Source: Candidatus Poribacteria bacterium (GTDB lineage: Bacteria; Poribacteria; WGA-4E; UBA9662). From it: a stretch of DNA of 8,671 bases. Below the pieces are notes generated by a model. The model was not told the origin of the DNA and made no database searches. It saw only the letters and a list, made by a program, of their open reading frames with translations. A program made the position numbers and the translations under genes. The stretch lies in the NCBI GenBank assembly GCA_002699335.1, contig PACG01000126.1:1-8671 (forward strand), written 5' to 3'. The first letter of the stretch is position 1. Each line of letters begins with the position of its first letter. Of the stretch, positions 1-5,711 are shown one piece after another.

Positions 1-38
1 AAGTGAATATTTGATTCGGTTAGTGCAGTTGTGTCATT

Positions 39-310
39 TTAGGTGAGACAGTCTTGCCGACCAATCTCTATTCGGTATTGATCCATCATTATTTCCCCCC
101 TGCTGCCTGAGTCAAATGATAGTCACGAATGATCTCTTTGTTCTTGTTGACATACATCTGACTGCTTGCTCGGTGATAGCACTGATCGCTGTATCTCGAA
201 GATCGCCAATGTGCGAATGAATCGTCTCAATTCTGGACTGATCCTTGCCTGATGCAGTTTCTTACTGCCTTGGCTGTGCCAATTTCTGCTCATTTCATTT
301 CCCTCTCTTT
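39..310 (-). other. Decayed or unrecognised short reading frames
   Basis: No gene is recognised here, but minus-strand coding-like pieces are visible. One is a 56-codon ORF (ATG at 293, stop near 123) behind a good ribosome site (GAGGG at 301-305, 7 nt before the ATG). A second frame, about 246 to 112, reads as an amphipathic helix-like stretch (SRIETIHSHIGDLRDTAISA). A third ends IIRDYHLTQAAGGK at a TAA (89-91) that overlaps an ATGATG preceded by GGGGGGA; the ORF from there is only 16 codons long and stops at 39. Plausible protein text spread over three frames, plus a stop/start overlap, suggests remnants of two coupled genes that have picked up frameshifts. No family was recognised, and chance cannot be excluded. 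Confidence 0.2.
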
Positions 311-448
311 TGGTGTGCTTAGTTACTGCTGAAATAATCAACTGCCTCTATTTATATGAAATTGGATTTTCAGCAGTTGGAGGGAAATAGACTTTTGGGA
401 TTGGGTGGGGTGAGATAAGGTTGCAGTCCAAGGACAAGTTGGCAATAG

Positions 449-490
449 AAACAAAAAAGGGGAACGTTCAAAAGATGCTCCCTTTTCTTT
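449..490 (-). terminator. Rho-independent terminator, minus strand
   Basis: Read on the minus strand, an AAAAGGGA arm and a TCCCCTTTT arm pair across a loop of about 14-16 nt, and the second arm runs into TTTTTTGTTT. It lies about 100 nt beyond the stop of the HEAT-like remnant at 588, where a terminator for that gene would sit. The A-run on the other side of the stem could make it work in both directions. Confidence 0.5.
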
Positions 491-587
491 AACTACAGTT
501 TTTGATTCTACTATTCCGGAATGACCATTTTTCTGGTTTCTGAATACTGATCCGTCTAGGTGTAGAAATACTATCACGGACTGTGTT

Positions 588-783
588 TCACCTGTCTAAG
601 TTCTTGATTGCTTCTAATGCTTCGGGTGTTCCTATCCTTCTCTAGTGCCTTCTGATCCTGCAATTGTTTGATTAGTCAATCAACCTGTTGTTGAGTTTCC
701 TGAGCATCTGCGACCAATCCAAACAACCCAAGCAGCAAAACCATTGGAATTGCCAGTCTAAAAACACCTTTCTGCTCATTCAT
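588..783 (-). pseudogene. Collapsed secreted HEAT-like repeat protein remnant
   Basis: An ATG at 783 follows a good ribosome site (GGAG, 8 nt upstream) and opens a signal-peptide-like N-terminus: MNEQKGVFRLAIPMVLLLGL, then a small-residue cleavage region (VADAQ), then ETQQQVD. A TGA at 676-678 interrupts, where one change from CGA would restore VDRLIKQLQDQ. The same frame continues KALEK, and a one-base shift then gives IGTPEALEAIKNLDR with a TGA at 588-590. The parts read like the N-terminus and last helical repeat of an exported HEAT/Armadillo-type protein with the middle repeats deleted. Such repeat proteins are usually hundreds of residues long; this one has about 60 codons. Signal peptide and ribosome site are seen directly. 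The HEAT assignment rests on the xIGxPEALEAI pattern and is inference. Confidence 0.5.
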
Positions 784-1141
784 CGTTATTCTCCGATTGA
801 CAGGCCGCTCCCATTATTCGACATCTAACCGTTGAGCAAAAAACTAACGGATACTGACTAATGTTACTGAAAAACCCGATTTAGGTTGGTCTTGATACTC
901 TCTTATAAATCAAACGGTTTGGTTTGTCAATGTCGACCTTTCAAAAACAGTGAATCCCCACCCGAATTTCGTTATAATTACATTTACAGATCGGCGAAAC
1001 AAAGACCCCAAAAAAGGCACACTTGATGACACGGAATGGTGGCTGTTATAGCGTGTTGAGAACCGTTGAAACCCTCGCTGGATCAGGGAAAAAGGGAATA
1101 GTTTAAATCGGTGGAAGAGTCTAGAAGAAACCATTAATTGA
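784..1141. other. Intergenic region without recognised gene
   Basis: No coding frame here resembles a known protein. A 74-codon open frame on the minus strand (910-1134) is rich in Ser, Phe and Arg and has no recognisable motif or good ribosome site. The stretch lies between the truncated deacetylase-like gene and the HEAT-like remnant, so it probably contains the deletion scar that removed the deacetylase C-terminus, plus the upstream region of the remnant at 783. Confidence 0.3.
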
Positions 1142-1678
1142 TTATGTTATGATACCCCACAAGGGGAGAACCATCGTCGTGATGTAATCGTTCAGCTTTT
1201 CAACCGGTGGCGCAACCCATTCGCCTTGCTCCCATTCTTTAGTAAGTTGCCATGTTTTGAGATCGACCACGTGGATGTGGGTTAGCATTTCCGGAGTGAT
1301 GTGAAATTCTTCCAGATAATCTCTTTCGTCACACGCAACTAGTCGGTCCGCTCACGTTGTGGAAAGCCATCGAAACCCACGTCGATTCGACACATTCCGG
1401 CAGGAAAAGGAATTTAGACTAAACTTTCCTTTAATTCCCTGTTCACCGCACCACTTGCCTCACTTCCCCGTAAAGTTAGCGGGAATTGTGCGAGGCATGG
1501 ATGCTAATTTGTCGTAGTGGGCCTCCCGGCCACCGGGTGGGGAGTTGGGTCGATTTCGCATTCGTCAATCGTGTCGCTGCTGAATCCAGTAATATGCCTT
1601 ATTGATAACCGGACACGAGTCGTCAATAATCAATGACAATGGTGTGCGGAGTAGTGGAATACACCTCGTTACTTTCAT
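1142..1678 (-). pseudogene. Polysaccharide-deacetylase-like protein, broken and truncated
   Basis: The start chosen is ATG 1678, preceded by GGAAGG; an in-frame ATG at 1753 exists but lacks a ribosome site. The N-terminus reads MKVTRCIPLLRTPLSLIIDD followed by SCPVINKAYYW, which fits the LSLIIDDxxPxxN opening of NodB-like polysaccharide deacetylase relatives. A TGA at 1565-1567 stops it. The same frame resumes with MPRTIPANF (ATG 1498) and then GIKGKFSL (from 1438). One extra A at 1414 shifts to IPFPAGMCRIDVGFDGFPQ, which stops at 1339-1341. A return to the first frame gives ITPEMLTHIHVVDLKTW and LNDYITTM before a TAA at 1142-1144. The order and spacing of these blocks match one protein family across one nonsense and two or more frameshift lesions. 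The expected C-terminal half is absent. It starts about 80 nt downstream of the dioxygenase and probably shared its transcript. Confidence 0.6.
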
Positions 1679-1757
1679 CTTATAGCTACCTTCCCGAAAA
1701 ATTAGCATGCTGTGACCTAGATAGTTTGGGACGTTACTTTCTTCAACCCGCATGATG

Positions 1758-2615
1758 TCAACGCGGTGGTTTGTTCACAAAGGCTCGATAATTTGGACTC
1801 TCACGACTTAGATAATCATATTCTGAATCCACAAAATCAGCGTTCGCATCCAGGTCGCTATTTTCAAACTCGGTTTCGCAACCCTTGCCGAATTGCAGGC
1901 GCCTTTCCCGTTGAAGCCAGCTCACATTATGAATCATCGCAATCATGTGTCTGGGCCTATCCGACTCATTTGGCACACCTCGATGCCAAAGCCGAACGTC
2001 TCGAATCAGCGCACTTCCCTTCTTCGTATTTCCGCGAATCGGTGGGCTGATTTCTCGTCGTGCAACTTCGGTTGACTCATCAATCCGTCTGTCAACATCT
2101 GTATTAAGATGAGAGCCCGGCCACAGCTCAATGCTTCCGTTCTCTTCTGTCACGTTCAATGGTGAAATATTGACCGCCACGCTGGCGATCGGATGTGCCA
2201 CCTTCATCCCGCTCCACAGATGCCTGCCATCGGCATGCAGGGGTTGTTGCACACTACCAGAACAGTTGGTATTCCCGTTGTAGAAGCTGTTGAACACCCC
2301 CTCACCGAGCAATGCCTTGGTGACTTGGACAACAAACGGATTGGCGACAATGTCGCGGAAAACATAAGGTGGAAACGGTGGTGGCCCTTGTTGCAGATGT
2401 CCGGTGAGCCGACCCGCACCACCCCACTGTTGGATGGCAATCAGTTTCTGTGAATCGGCATCCATCCGCTCACGCAGGATATCGAGATGCGTGTGGTCAA
2501 CGATGTTCTCCAGAATCACGTAACCGTCGAGGCGGAGTGCTTGGAGGGCTTTATCCAGGTGGGGTTCGGACAGTCTCTCATTGTCAAGCTCCGCGGCTTG
2601 AATCGTTATCTCCAT
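1758..2615 (-). CDS. Phytanoyl-CoA dioxygenase (PhyH) family Fe(II)/2-oxoglutarate oxygenase
   Basis: This 285-residue protein is a probable Fe(II)/2-oxoglutarate-dependent oxygenase of the PhyH fold, which hydroxylates a small organic substrate with O2 and 2-oxoglutarate. The metal-binding triad is visible: H127-x-D129 (in QPLHADGRH) and H211 (in LWHRG). R222 (in RPRHMIAM) is well placed to bind the 2-oxoglutarate carboxylate. The N-terminal LRLDGYVILENIVD (about 28-41) is the usual family opening. No signal peptide is seen, so it should be cytoplasmic. ATG 2615 is chosen because AAGGAG (2624-2629) lies 8 nt upstream. Length is normal and no lesion is seen, unlike its neighbours. Its ribosome site sits at the 3' edge of a sulfatase fragment, so it was probably brought there by deletion or is translated from that older transcript. 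Bacterial PhyH relatives have very varied substrates, and the substrate cannot be told here. Confidence 0.85.
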   Translation of the reverse strand: MEITIQAAELDNERLSEPHLDKALQALRLDGYVILENIVDHTHLDILRERMDADSQKLIAIQQWGGAGRLTGHLQQGPPPFPPYVFRDIVANPFVVQVTKALLGEGVFNSFYNGNTNCSGSVQQPLHADGRHLWSGMKVAHPIASVAVNISPLNVTEENGSIELWPGSHLNTDVDRRIDESTEVARREISPPIRGNTKKGSALIRDVRLWHRGVPNESDRPRHMIAMIHNVSWLQRERRLQFGKGCETEFENSDLDANADFVDSEYDYLSRESPNYRAFVNKPPR

Positions 2616-2623
2616 TTAAGTGT

Positions 2624-2629
2624 CTCCTT
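2624..2629 (-). promoter_or_regulatory. Ribosome binding site of the PhyH gene
   Basis: CTCCTT on the plus strand is AAGGAG on the minus strand, 8 nt from the ATG at 2615. It lies within the region still readable in the sulfatase frame (codons for K and E just after GQYAHT), so the junction between the sulfatase fragment and the dioxygenase gene is very tight. Confidence 0.6.
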
Positions 2630-2632
2630 GGT

Positions 2633-2826
2633 ATGCGCATACTGACCCGTCCAGGTACAGGCGCGTGATGGGTTGCAAGCGAGGGAAGCATAGAAGGTGG
2701 CATTAAACTTCGCGACCTGGCTTGCGAATCGAGAAAGATTGGAGGATTGAAATCCATGATCGTAACAGCCTTCATCCGTTCCAGACCGTGACAGACAATG
2801 TAAATGATATTCGGTTGGTCTTTCAT
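2633..2826 (-). pseudogene. Type I sulfatase N-terminal fragment with CxPSR signature
   Basis: ATG 2826 has a strong ribosome site (AAAGGAG, about 5 nt upstream). It opens MKDQPNIIYIVCHGLERMK, where PNIIYIVCHxL is the usual sulfatase N-terminus, although the second metal-binding Asp expected after His reads Gly. Near 2770 the frame shifts. Restoring one G in an AAGGC run gives GCYDHGFQSSNLSRFASQ and then ASLACNPSRACTWTGQYAHT. CNPSR (2663-2677) is the Cys-type C-x-P-S-R signature whose Cys becomes formylglycine, and TGQYAH is the typical following segment. Homology ends at about 2633, so only about 65 of an expected 450-500 residues remain. The PhyH gene begins immediately beyond. The unshifted frame would yield an 80-residue product ending at 2584, overlapping the PhyH start. 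The sulfatase identity is well supported and the gene is clearly non-functional. Confidence 0.8.
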
Positions 2827-2867
2827 TGTACTCCTTTGAATAGGAATGAAAAAAGGGTATCTGTAGA

Positions 2868-2948
2868 TTAGGGGTTGTTGATCGCTTTGATAAGCGCCTT
2901 AATGTAGCCTGCCGTGTACACCCGCTGGCGGTGTCCCCAAATCGATAT
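2868..2948 (-). pseudogene. Short orphan C-terminal coding tail, family unknown
   Basis: A minus-strand frame, open from a TAG at 2949-2951, ends VYTAGYIKALIKAINNP at a TAA (2868-2870). That is 42 nt before the sulfatase start at 2826 and in the same direction. The text looks like a protein C-terminus (an aliphatic helix ending in Asn-Pro), but no start or upstream domain is found, and other frames upstream are broken. It may be the last piece of a gene that once preceded the sulfatase in one operon. Too short to assign. Confidence 0.2.
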
Positions 2949-3046
2949 CTATACCCCCCCACTGTCACCACTCATACTGCCAAGTATGGCAATCCAACCA
3001 GACGTAATCTCCATACATTAAACTTGCTCCGATAGAACCCTAATGG

Positions 3047-3286
3047 CTAGTTTATAGACACCAATAGCAATAGTAGCCTCTTCTTGACTGGGGGCTGGCT
3101 AAAGGCCATACTCCACTCTGAACCATAGGCTATCAGGCAACCACCTATCACCGGGCCCATGATGCAGATAAGACTTGCGGTCTCAATTACGCTCTTCAGC
3201 CCGGTTGGTAACGGCAAGCTAAAAAATGCGCTTAAAACAGTTAAATTAATAGAAACAGCTATAACAAAAAAACCAAATATTCGCAT
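3047..3286 (-). CDS. Hypothetical small membrane protein
   Basis: This 79-residue ORF starts at ATG 3286; an in-frame TTG at 3304 is possible, and neither has a convincing ribosome site. Two hydrophobic segments are visible: residues about 2-24 (IFGFFVIAVSINLTVLSAFF) and about 34-58 (VIETASLICIMGPVIGGCLIAYG). The tail is KKRLLLLLVSIN. The composition suits a two-helix inner-membrane protein. No family was recognised. The nearest gene upstream on the same strand is the ParB/HTH chimera, more than 300 nt away and separated by a probable terminator, so it would need its own promoter. A real gene is plausible but not certain in this decayed neighbourhood. Confidence 0.35.
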   Translation of the reverse strand: MRIFGFFVIAVSINLTVLSAFFSLPLPTGLKSVIETASLICIMGPVIGGCLIAYGSEWSMAFSQPPVKKRLLLLLVSIN

Positions 3287-3321
3287 CAGAAACGTCTTTA
3301 TCAATTACAACTCAATTAAAT

Positions 3322-3342
3322 ACAAAGCACCCTGTCGGTGCT
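3322..3342 (-). terminator. Probable Rho-independent terminator, minus strand
   Basis: AGCACC (3326-3331) and GGTGCT (3337-3342) form a perfect 6-bp stem with a 5-nt loop. Read on the minus strand, the stem is followed by TTTGTATTT. It lies downstream of the ParB/HTH gene that ends at 3602 and just upstream of the small membrane ORF. Confidence 0.45.
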
Positions 3343-3601
3343 AACTAAATCGAATCGACACCAGTCTAAAATGCATCCTGCTATTCGTAAAGCCTCAGGT
3401 CTTTCCACAGGCTAACCGCCAGCAACAATAGAAACATTCAACATTGTACTAACTATGTTTCTCGGTGTAAGCCGCTGGGATCCCTGAATATTTTTCAATC
3501 TGCCATCTTGGACATGTCCTCCTCTAAAGATACTGGTTACACCCTAGCTTTCTCCACAAAGATCATCCTTAGCCTGCCACACCTGCCCGACGTCCTCTGG
3601 C
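3343..3601. other. Non-coding or decayed region downstream of the ParB/HTH gene
   Basis: No recognised gene. On the minus strand a strong ribosome-site-like AGAGGAGG lies directly before an ATG near 3516, but the frame (MSKMAD) stops after six codons. A one-base shift would extend it as IEKYSGIPAAYTEKHS. This may be another frameshifted small gene start; the evidence is only the ribosome site plus short plausible text. Confidence 0.2.
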
Positions 3602-4168
3602 TCAGTCGGCCTCAACTGTTTCATGCTCCTGGTCGTAAAGATCCACGGACTTCAGAATGTGGACGGCTGATGCCCGCCTAATTCTTTCCCTCCCCAGATC
3701 TAAGGCCAGAAATCGACCGCTTGAGATCAGAGAACGTAACCTTTCACGATGCGTCGACCAAGCCACCTGCCTTTCAGCATTGAATCTAGCCGTAAATACA
3801 GTGTCATTGTGCCTCCAGTTGCTAACCTTCTGGCGGGCCAGACCTAACTCGTTCGCCATCGCCCGTTTACCTTTATTGCTGCGAAGCAACCCGTGTGTGG
3901 TGTTATCGATGCAAGCGAAATCAATAGCATCGTGACGAGTGCCGGGTCGAACCTCAACCTCATCCTGTCCGAGCTGTTTAAACGCAGTCAAGCGATGAAA
4001 TCCAGCGGCCAACCATTTGGTTTCGCCGTCGACCCTTTTCCCGTAAAACTTGTCCTTTTGTCGGAAAGTTTTTGCTTCCTCGATAATCACTTCATTCTCA
4101 ATTATATCAATACTTTTGTTGACGGCCTGTTGGTCAAAAAAACAACCAACAACAACAAAGCCCAGCAA
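3602..4168 (-). CDS. ParB-like N-terminus joined to phage-type HTH C-terminus (possible chimera)
   Basis: The ORF has 188 codons. Residues about 50-98 (KWLAAGFHRLTAFKQLG, EVRPGTRHDAI, HGLLRSN) match the ParB/sulfiredoxin-like nuclease fold found in accessory-element proteins, which usually reads WLADGFHR then HGLRRTNxDKR. Residues about 104-119 (ANELGLARQKVSNWR) form a helix-turn-helix. The following FTARFNAERQ, RERLRSLI and AVHILKSVDLY blocks resemble the phBC6A51-type HTH proteins linked to phage small terminases. The two parts meet at about 99-105, where the ParB-like protein would normally continue into its own DNA-binding domain. The N-terminal 45 residues are poorly conserved. The only early start is TTG 4168, without a clear ribosome site, or GTG at codon 27. 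Either a domain-swapped regulator or two genes fused by deletion; given the neighbours, the second is likely. Confidence 0.45.
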   Translation of the reverse strand: MLGFVVVGCFFDQQAVNKSIDIIENEVIIEEAKTFRQKDKFYGKRVDGETKWLAAGFHRLTAFKQLGQDEVEVRPGTRHDAIDFACIDNTTHGLLRSNKGKRAMANELGLARQKVSNWRHNDTVFTARFNAERQVAWSTHRERLRSLISSGRFLALDLGRERIRRASAVHILKSVDLYDQEHETVEAD

Positions 4169-4190
4169 AGATTGAACCTCAATTGGATAC

Positions 4191-4278
4191 CAACTTATAG
4201 TTTTTTAGGTTTTAATAGTGGTGTTCGCCTACGGTTATCGCCTTTGGCTCAGACCATACGGTGCTTAGATTCTATTAA
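4191..4278. repeat. Direct repeat copy A, flanking the EEP gene
   Basis: This roughly 85-bp unit begins CAACTTATAGTTTTTTAGG and contains TTATCGCCTTTGGCTCAGAC. It is about 90% identical to the unit at 5083-5171, in the same orientation. The first 24 bases are identical, and differences include single-base indels. On the minus strand it holds a frame reading LSTVWSEPKAITVGE that is interrupted by a one-base deletion relative to copy B. It lies about 30 nt beyond the stop of the EEP gene and just upstream of the ParB/HTH ORF. Confidence 0.85.
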
Positions 4279-4310
4279 ACTCAGATCCGTAACTTCCTTT
4301 AATTTAATCT

Positions 4311-5042
4311 TCACATTTCATCCAAAGAAATCCCGGCAATAAGGGGTAGATGATCAGAAGCGAGGGAGTAAGGCACTGCTATAAATTGAATTTTCCAATC
4401 CTTCGAGGTGAAAACGTAGTCAATTTGAGTCTTTGGATTGGTAGATCGGTAAGTCAAAACTGGTTGGCTAATTGTACTTGCGGCATTTATAAAATCAAGT
4501 TCCATCTTCTTAATCATCCGGCTTTCGGGTGTTTTGTTAAAATCTCCGGAAATAATTATTGGTTTGCCATCATAGGAATTAGCAGATGCCCGGATTTGCC
4601 TAACATTCGAAATGGATTCAGCGTTATCTAAGTGATGATCGATATGAGTATTCATAAATACAATTTCTTGATCGTTAATGTTTATTACCACTTGAAGTAA
4701 ACCACGACGTTCTGACGATTTAACCATTTTATAATACAGGTTTTTCTGATGTAAAATAGGAAAACGAGTGAGGATTCCATTGCCATAGTCACCATTTTGT
4801 AATTCGAGATTCTTGCCAAACGCCCAATTCATGCTAGTTAAATGAGCGAGGGTTTTTATCATATCAAGATTGTGGGATCGATCAGCATGCCGATCCACCT
4901 CCTGTAATCCAACGAGATCGACGTTGGCAGAATGAATCAGTGTAGCAATGCGATCAAGATTAATATGCCCATCCACTCCTTCGCCGTGATGAATATTATA
5001 GGTCATTATCCGTATAGTAGTATTGCTCGTTTTCCTCTTCAT
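4311..5042 (-). CDS. Endonuclease/exonuclease/phosphatase (EEP) family protein
   Basis: A metal-dependent hydrolase of the EEP (DNase I-like) fold; family members cleave phosphodiesters in nucleic acids, phosphoinositides or sphingomyelin. ATG 5042 (243 residues) is preferred over ATG 5051 because GGTGAG lies 9 nt before it. Motifs, numbered from the 5051 start: TYNIHHG (N19), GLQEVDR (E51, the metal ligand), YGNGILTR (about 89-96), NTHIDH (about 134-139, H136), SGDFN (D170 and N172), IDYVF (D211) and SDHLP (D233/H234, the catalytic pair). All core residues are present and the length is normal. No signal peptide is seen, although many bacterial relatives are exported. It sits between two direct repeats in an AT-rich stretch and has different neighbours on each side, which suggests acquisition or duplication as a unit. 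Substrate unknown. Confidence 0.85.
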   Translation of the reverse strand: MKRKTSNTTIRIMTYNIHHGEGVDGHINLDRIATLIHSANVDLVGLQEVDRHADRSHNLDMIKTLAHLTSMNWAFGKNLELQNGDYGNGILTRFPILHQKNLYYKMVKSSERRGLLQVVININDQEIVFMNTHIDHHLDNAESISNVRQIRASANSYDGKPIIISGDFNKTPESRMIKKMELDFINAASTISQPVLTYRSTNPKTQIDYVFTSKDWKIQFIAVPYSLASDHLPLIAGISLDEM

Positions 5043-5082
5043 TAGTGTCATCTCACCATTTCGTGCACTTTCACCAAGTGTG

Positions 5083-5171
5083 CAACTTATAGTTTTTTAG
5101 GTTTTAGTAGTGGTGTTTCGCCCGCAGTTATCGCCTTTGGCTCAGACCATACGGAGCTTAGACTCTGATTA
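5083..5171. repeat. Direct repeat copy B, flanking the EEP gene
   Basis: Second copy of the unit at 4191-4278, about 890 bp away in direct orientation, about 30 nt upstream of the EEP start. On the minus strand it holds an uninterrupted frame, SVWSEPKAITAGETPLLKPK then KL and a TAA. Compared with copy A, several differences fall at silent or conservative codon positions (ACT/ACC, CTA/TTA, TCC/ACC). Its 5' end on the minus strand touches the 3' end of the small signal-peptide ORF. Confidence 0.85.
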
Positions 5172-5267
5172 GAAATTAGAACCAAATATGGTTTCTGTTG
5201 ATACATCAGCACTTGATGCCAATAACACTGCTAAAACCAATACTATCAAAAATGCTAATCTTTTCAT
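5169..5267 (-). CDS. Small 32-residue ORF with signal-peptide-like N-terminus
   Basis: ATG 5267 has GGGAG 9 nt upstream and encodes MKRLAFLIVLVLAVLLASSA followed by DVSTETIFGSNF. A Lys-Arg start, a 14-residue hydrophobic core and small residues before DVST make a textbook Sec signal peptide, leaving only about 12 mature residues. Such a short mature peptide is unusual. A +1 shift near codon 25 would join the frame through ISNQSLSSVW to the frame in repeat B, giving a secreted protein of about 60 residues. It is therefore either a genuine small peptide or the start of an exported protein that has lost most of its body. Signal peptide and ribosome site are seen directly; the rest is inference. 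Confidence 0.45.
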   Translation of the reverse strand: MKRLAFLIVLVLAVLLASSADVSTETIFGSNF

Positions 5268-5711
5268 TAGCTAACTCCCAAATGTTTATCAATTCAAACT
5301 TACTTTTAAAGTTATAGTGATTTATCATTATCTGAAATGCTCAATAACATCAATAACGACGAAATTAACTGCCAAATTCTGCCTTTTCCTGAATTTCCCC
5401 TCTTACCCACAACCAACCAATTTTATCTTTAGTCTTCACTTCGTGAAAAAATAAATACGAGCACATACTTTTTTCTGGCACTTTATAGGCCACATTATTA
5501 AAATAAAATAAAGTCCGGTTGTTAGCGGCCGTCAGTAATCGCGTAGAAGTTCAGCCAAGTCCATAAAAATGGAGCCACAAAAGTCGGAGTCTACAAGTAC
5601 ACCACGCGCTTGACAGTCAAGAGGGTTGGAATCGCCACAAAATAGCGAAATCATCGAGGCCGAATTTAATAGTCAAAAAATGACCGCCGACTATGCCTCA
5701 AACCAAAGCTG
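5268..5711. other. AT-rich intergenic and unassigned region
   Basis: Positions 5268-5510 look AT-rich, contain no open frame of note, and probably hold the promoter of the minus-strand genes and the turning point between minus- and plus-strand transcription. Around 5446-5458 the palindrome TTCACTTCGTGAA could form a small hairpin without a proper T-run. From about 5520 to 5711 the base composition rises toward that of the downstream genes, and short plus-strand frames occur, but none was recognised. This part may be the unreadable upstream portion of the broken gene at 5712-6153. Confidence 0.35.

Noticed and set aside
338..577. 79-codon minus-strand ORF
   Set aside because: It passes straight through the hairpin terminator at 449-490, and its sequence shows no motif; probably chance.
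2193..2453. 86-codon plus-strand ORF and a 78-codon minus-strand ORF inside the PhyH gene
   Set aside because: Both are alternative-frame shadows of a gene with clear metal-ligand motifs and normal length; neither shows a motif or ribosome site.
2973..2988. CATACT/AGTATG hairpin as a terminator
   Set aside because: A 6-bp stem with a 4-nt loop but no T-run on either strand.
3893..4342. 149-codon plus-strand ORF crossing the ParB-like gene and repeat copy A
   Set aside because: It is antisense to the recognisable ParB-like frame, runs through a repeat and ends inside the EEP gene; no protein family is visible.
4191..5171. The two repeats as integron attC sites
   Set aside because: No matching RYYYAAC and GTTRRRY core pair with the expected palindromic arrangement was found at the repeat ends, and no integrase is present.
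4191..5171. The two repeats as a CRISPR array
   Set aside because: Only two imperfect 85-bp units lie 890 bp apart with a full gene between them.
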